Of a DNA stretch of 12,984 nt, positions 12,344-12,984 are shown piece after piece. The notes beneath the pieces are model-generated. The model was not told the origin of the DNA and did not search any database. It saw only the letters and a program-made list of their open reading frames with translations. A program made the translations under genes and the position numbers. Numbering within the stretch: position 1 is the stretch's first letter; every line of letters begins with the position of its first letter. Source of the DNA: Anaerobacillus sp. (GTDB lineage Bacteria; Bacillota; Bacilli; Bacillales; Anaerobacillaceae); the NCBI GenBank assembly GCA_007118195.1, contig SKSA01000325.1, positions 1 through 12,984 of the forward strand, read 5' to 3'.

Positions 12344-12607
12344 ATGGAAAAGTATGATGATAAAGTAAAAAATAGATTAAAAAGAATCGAAGGGCAAGTT
12401 CGAGGAATTATTAAAATGATGGACGAAGAAAAAGACTGCCAAGATGTCGTCGGGCAAATGGCTGCTGTTCGCAATGCACTCGATCGTGCACTCGGTGTCG
12501 TTGTAAGTAGCAACTTAGAAGATTGTATTCGAAAACAAATTGAAAACGGTGAAGATACTGAGGAAACGATAAAAGAAGCGGTAAATTTATTGGTGAAAAG
12601 CCGATAG
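12344..12607 (+). CDS. cstR: CsoR-family repressor, CstR-like persulfide sensor
   Basis: 87 residues, all-helical DUF156/CsoR family: KNRLKRIEGQVRGIIKMM (9-26) is the family's DNA-binding first helix. The sensing positions are Cys32 (KDCQDV) and Cys61 (NLEDCI). The position that carries the copper-binding His in CsoR is Asn57 (SSNLEDC), and the N-terminal His ligands of RcnR/FrmR are absent. Cys-Asn-Cys is the pattern of CstR, where the two cysteines form sulfur-bridged links on exposure to persulfides and the repressor leaves DNA. The C terminus EAVNLLVKSR also matches CstR. The ATG follows GGGGGAA by about 8 nt. It is a single gene divergent from the oxidase operon; the rhodanese lipoprotein gene is the nearest sulfur-related candidate target. 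H2S inhibits haem-copper oxidases, so the neighbourhood makes physiological sense, but targets are inferred. Confidence 0.85.
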   Translation: MEKYDDKVKNRLKRIEGQVRGIIKMMDEEKDCQDVVGQMAAVRNALDRALGVVVSSNLEDCIRKQIENGEDTEETIKEAVNLLVKSR

Positions 12608-12684
12608 TAGTTTTGAATTTTGAGTGTTGAGTTGTTTTAGTATCGCTTCGTCGTTTTGTTAATACGCTGTTTTTTTATTGTTTG

Positions 12685-12702
12685 CGGACAGGAATATGTC
12701 CG
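12685..12702. other. Short hairpin after cstR-like gene
   Basis: CGGACA and TGTCCG form a 6-bp stem around GGAATA. The right flank is TAAAAAAT, not a T-run, so it does not look like an intrinsic terminator for either strand. Confidence 0.45.
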
Positions 12703-12741
12703 TAAAAAATCTATATATGAGTTATTTTCAATCGTTAAACG

Positions 12742-12780
12742 GAGGGTGTCCTATTAGTAGTGGGACACCCTCGTTTTTTT
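12742..12780 (+). terminator. Rho-independent terminator downstream of the cstR-like gene
   Basis: GAGGGTGTCC (12742-12751) and GGACACCCTC (12763-12772) form a perfect 10-bp stem with an 11-nt loop, followed by GTTTTTTT. It is a textbook rightward terminator about 135 bp after the stop codon. Confidence 0.88.
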
Positions 12781-12781
12781 A

Positions 12782-12919
12782 GAACCGACTTCAGAATATC
12801 AAGTGTACGGTCCTAAAGTAGGTTTTATTGAAGAAATGACGTCTAATGTCGCACTCATGCGACAATTAATCCTTAAATGGTTTAAGGGTTATAGACCCCC
12901 ACCTCAACGCGTAGCGTAG
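12782..12919 (+). pseudogene. Remnant of a GerA-family spore germinant receptor subunit gene
   Basis: In frame from 12782 the translation begins EPTSEYQVYGPKVGFIEEMT and continues SNVALMRQLI, then LKWFKGYRPPPQRVA before TAG 12917-12919. The first ~30 residues fit the conserved EP-x-S/T-E-x-x-x-x-GP-(R/K)-x-GF-x-E-x-x-x-x-N-x-ALxR block of GerA-type receptor A subunits, normally found 100 or more residues into a ~480-residue membrane protein. Nothing before it is coding: a terminator T-run abuts it and no start or ribosome binding site is present. After MRQLI the resemblance stops where a series of hairpins begins. It therefore looks like a fragment left by deletion or insertion. The sporulation link is consistent with Bacillaceae. 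Confidence 0.6.
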
Positions 12920-12984
12920 GTGGGAACTTTTAATCAGGTGGAGTCGAGACTCCATCTGATTTCTCGATGTTTCAGCTTGCTGAA
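12868..12984. other. Chain of hairpins at the window edge, possibly an IS200/IS605-type element end or structured RNA
   Basis: Four hairpins follow each other. AATCCTTAAA/TTTAAGGGTT (12868-12890) has a TGG loop. CCCACCT-ca-ACGC/GCGT-AGGTGGG (12898-12924) has a GTA loop. AATCAGGTGGAGTC/GACTCCATCTGATT (12932-12961) has a 14-bp stem with one G-U. TTCAGC/GCTGAA (12971-12984) is at the cut edge. A smaller TGTCGC/GCGACA hairpin precedes them at 12847-12864. Subterminal hairpins like these are typical of IS200/IS605/IS1341 ends, whose TnpB guide RNA also ends in such structure. The element, if real, continues outside the window. Confidence 0.45.

Noticed and set aside
12344..12607. Copper sensor CsoR
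   Set aside because: The His of the Cys-His-Cys copper site is Asn57, as in persulfide-sensing CstR, and no copper export genes are adjacent.

Overview
The window comes from a low-GC, spore-forming Gram-positive bacterium, most likely a member of the Bacillaceae. The evidence is a complete arginine/ornithine catabolic (Roc) cluster driven by a RocR-type sigma-54 activator, strong GGAGG-type ribosome binding sites, a b(a3)-type haem-copper oxidase, and the remnant of a GerA-type spore germinant receptor gene. The genus cannot be fixed from the sequence alone.

Layout. Bases 1-603 hold the 3' end of a gene cut by the window edge, probably a c-type cytochrome of the peroxidase-like group, ending at a bidirectional terminator. 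rocR (2118-715, minus) is divergent from the catabolic cluster rocA - rocD - proline dehydrogenase - rocF (2377-7385, plus). Arginase makes ornithine, RocD makes glutamate semialdehyde (in equilibrium with P5C), proline dehydrogenase makes P5C from proline, and RocA oxidises P5C to glutamate. Arginine and proline degradation therefore meet in one gene string. The rocR-rocA intergenic region is dense with control sites: two near-identical 18-bp repeats 40 bp apart (candidate RocR enhancers), an exact match to the CcpA cre consensus, and a clear -24/-12 promoter. Palindromes and hairpins sit between rocA/rocD and rocD/proline dehydrogenase, so the string may be transcribed in several units. No arginine permease (rocE) is present.

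After a bidirectional terminator come mgtE (8814-7474, minus; Mg2+ channel) and, divergent from it, a small rhodanese lipoprotein (9075-9473). Next is a minus-strand operon for a B-type cytochrome c oxidase: a 53-residue membrane peptide (12019-11858), subunit II with a CuA site, and subunit I, the last two overlapping by 4 bp. Upstream of that operon is a dyad matching the Fnr/Crp-family consensus, placed about -41 from a second minus-strand promoter with a perfect -10 box. This suggests low-oxygen induction. A CsoR-family repressor gene (12344-12607) diverges from the oxidase operon; its Cys-Asn-Cys pattern is that of the persulfide sensor CstR rather than of copper sensors. With the rhodanese lipoprotein it suggests a sulfane-sulfur theme around the oxidase.

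Two copies of a ~118-bp palindromic repeat (3982-4100 and 9483-9604) belong to one MITE-like intergenic family. The right edge (12782-12984) holds a ~30-residue in-frame GerA fragment followed by a chain of hairpins that may be the end of an IS200/IS605-type element or a structured RNA. No tRNA, rRNA, CRISPR array or intact transposase was seen.
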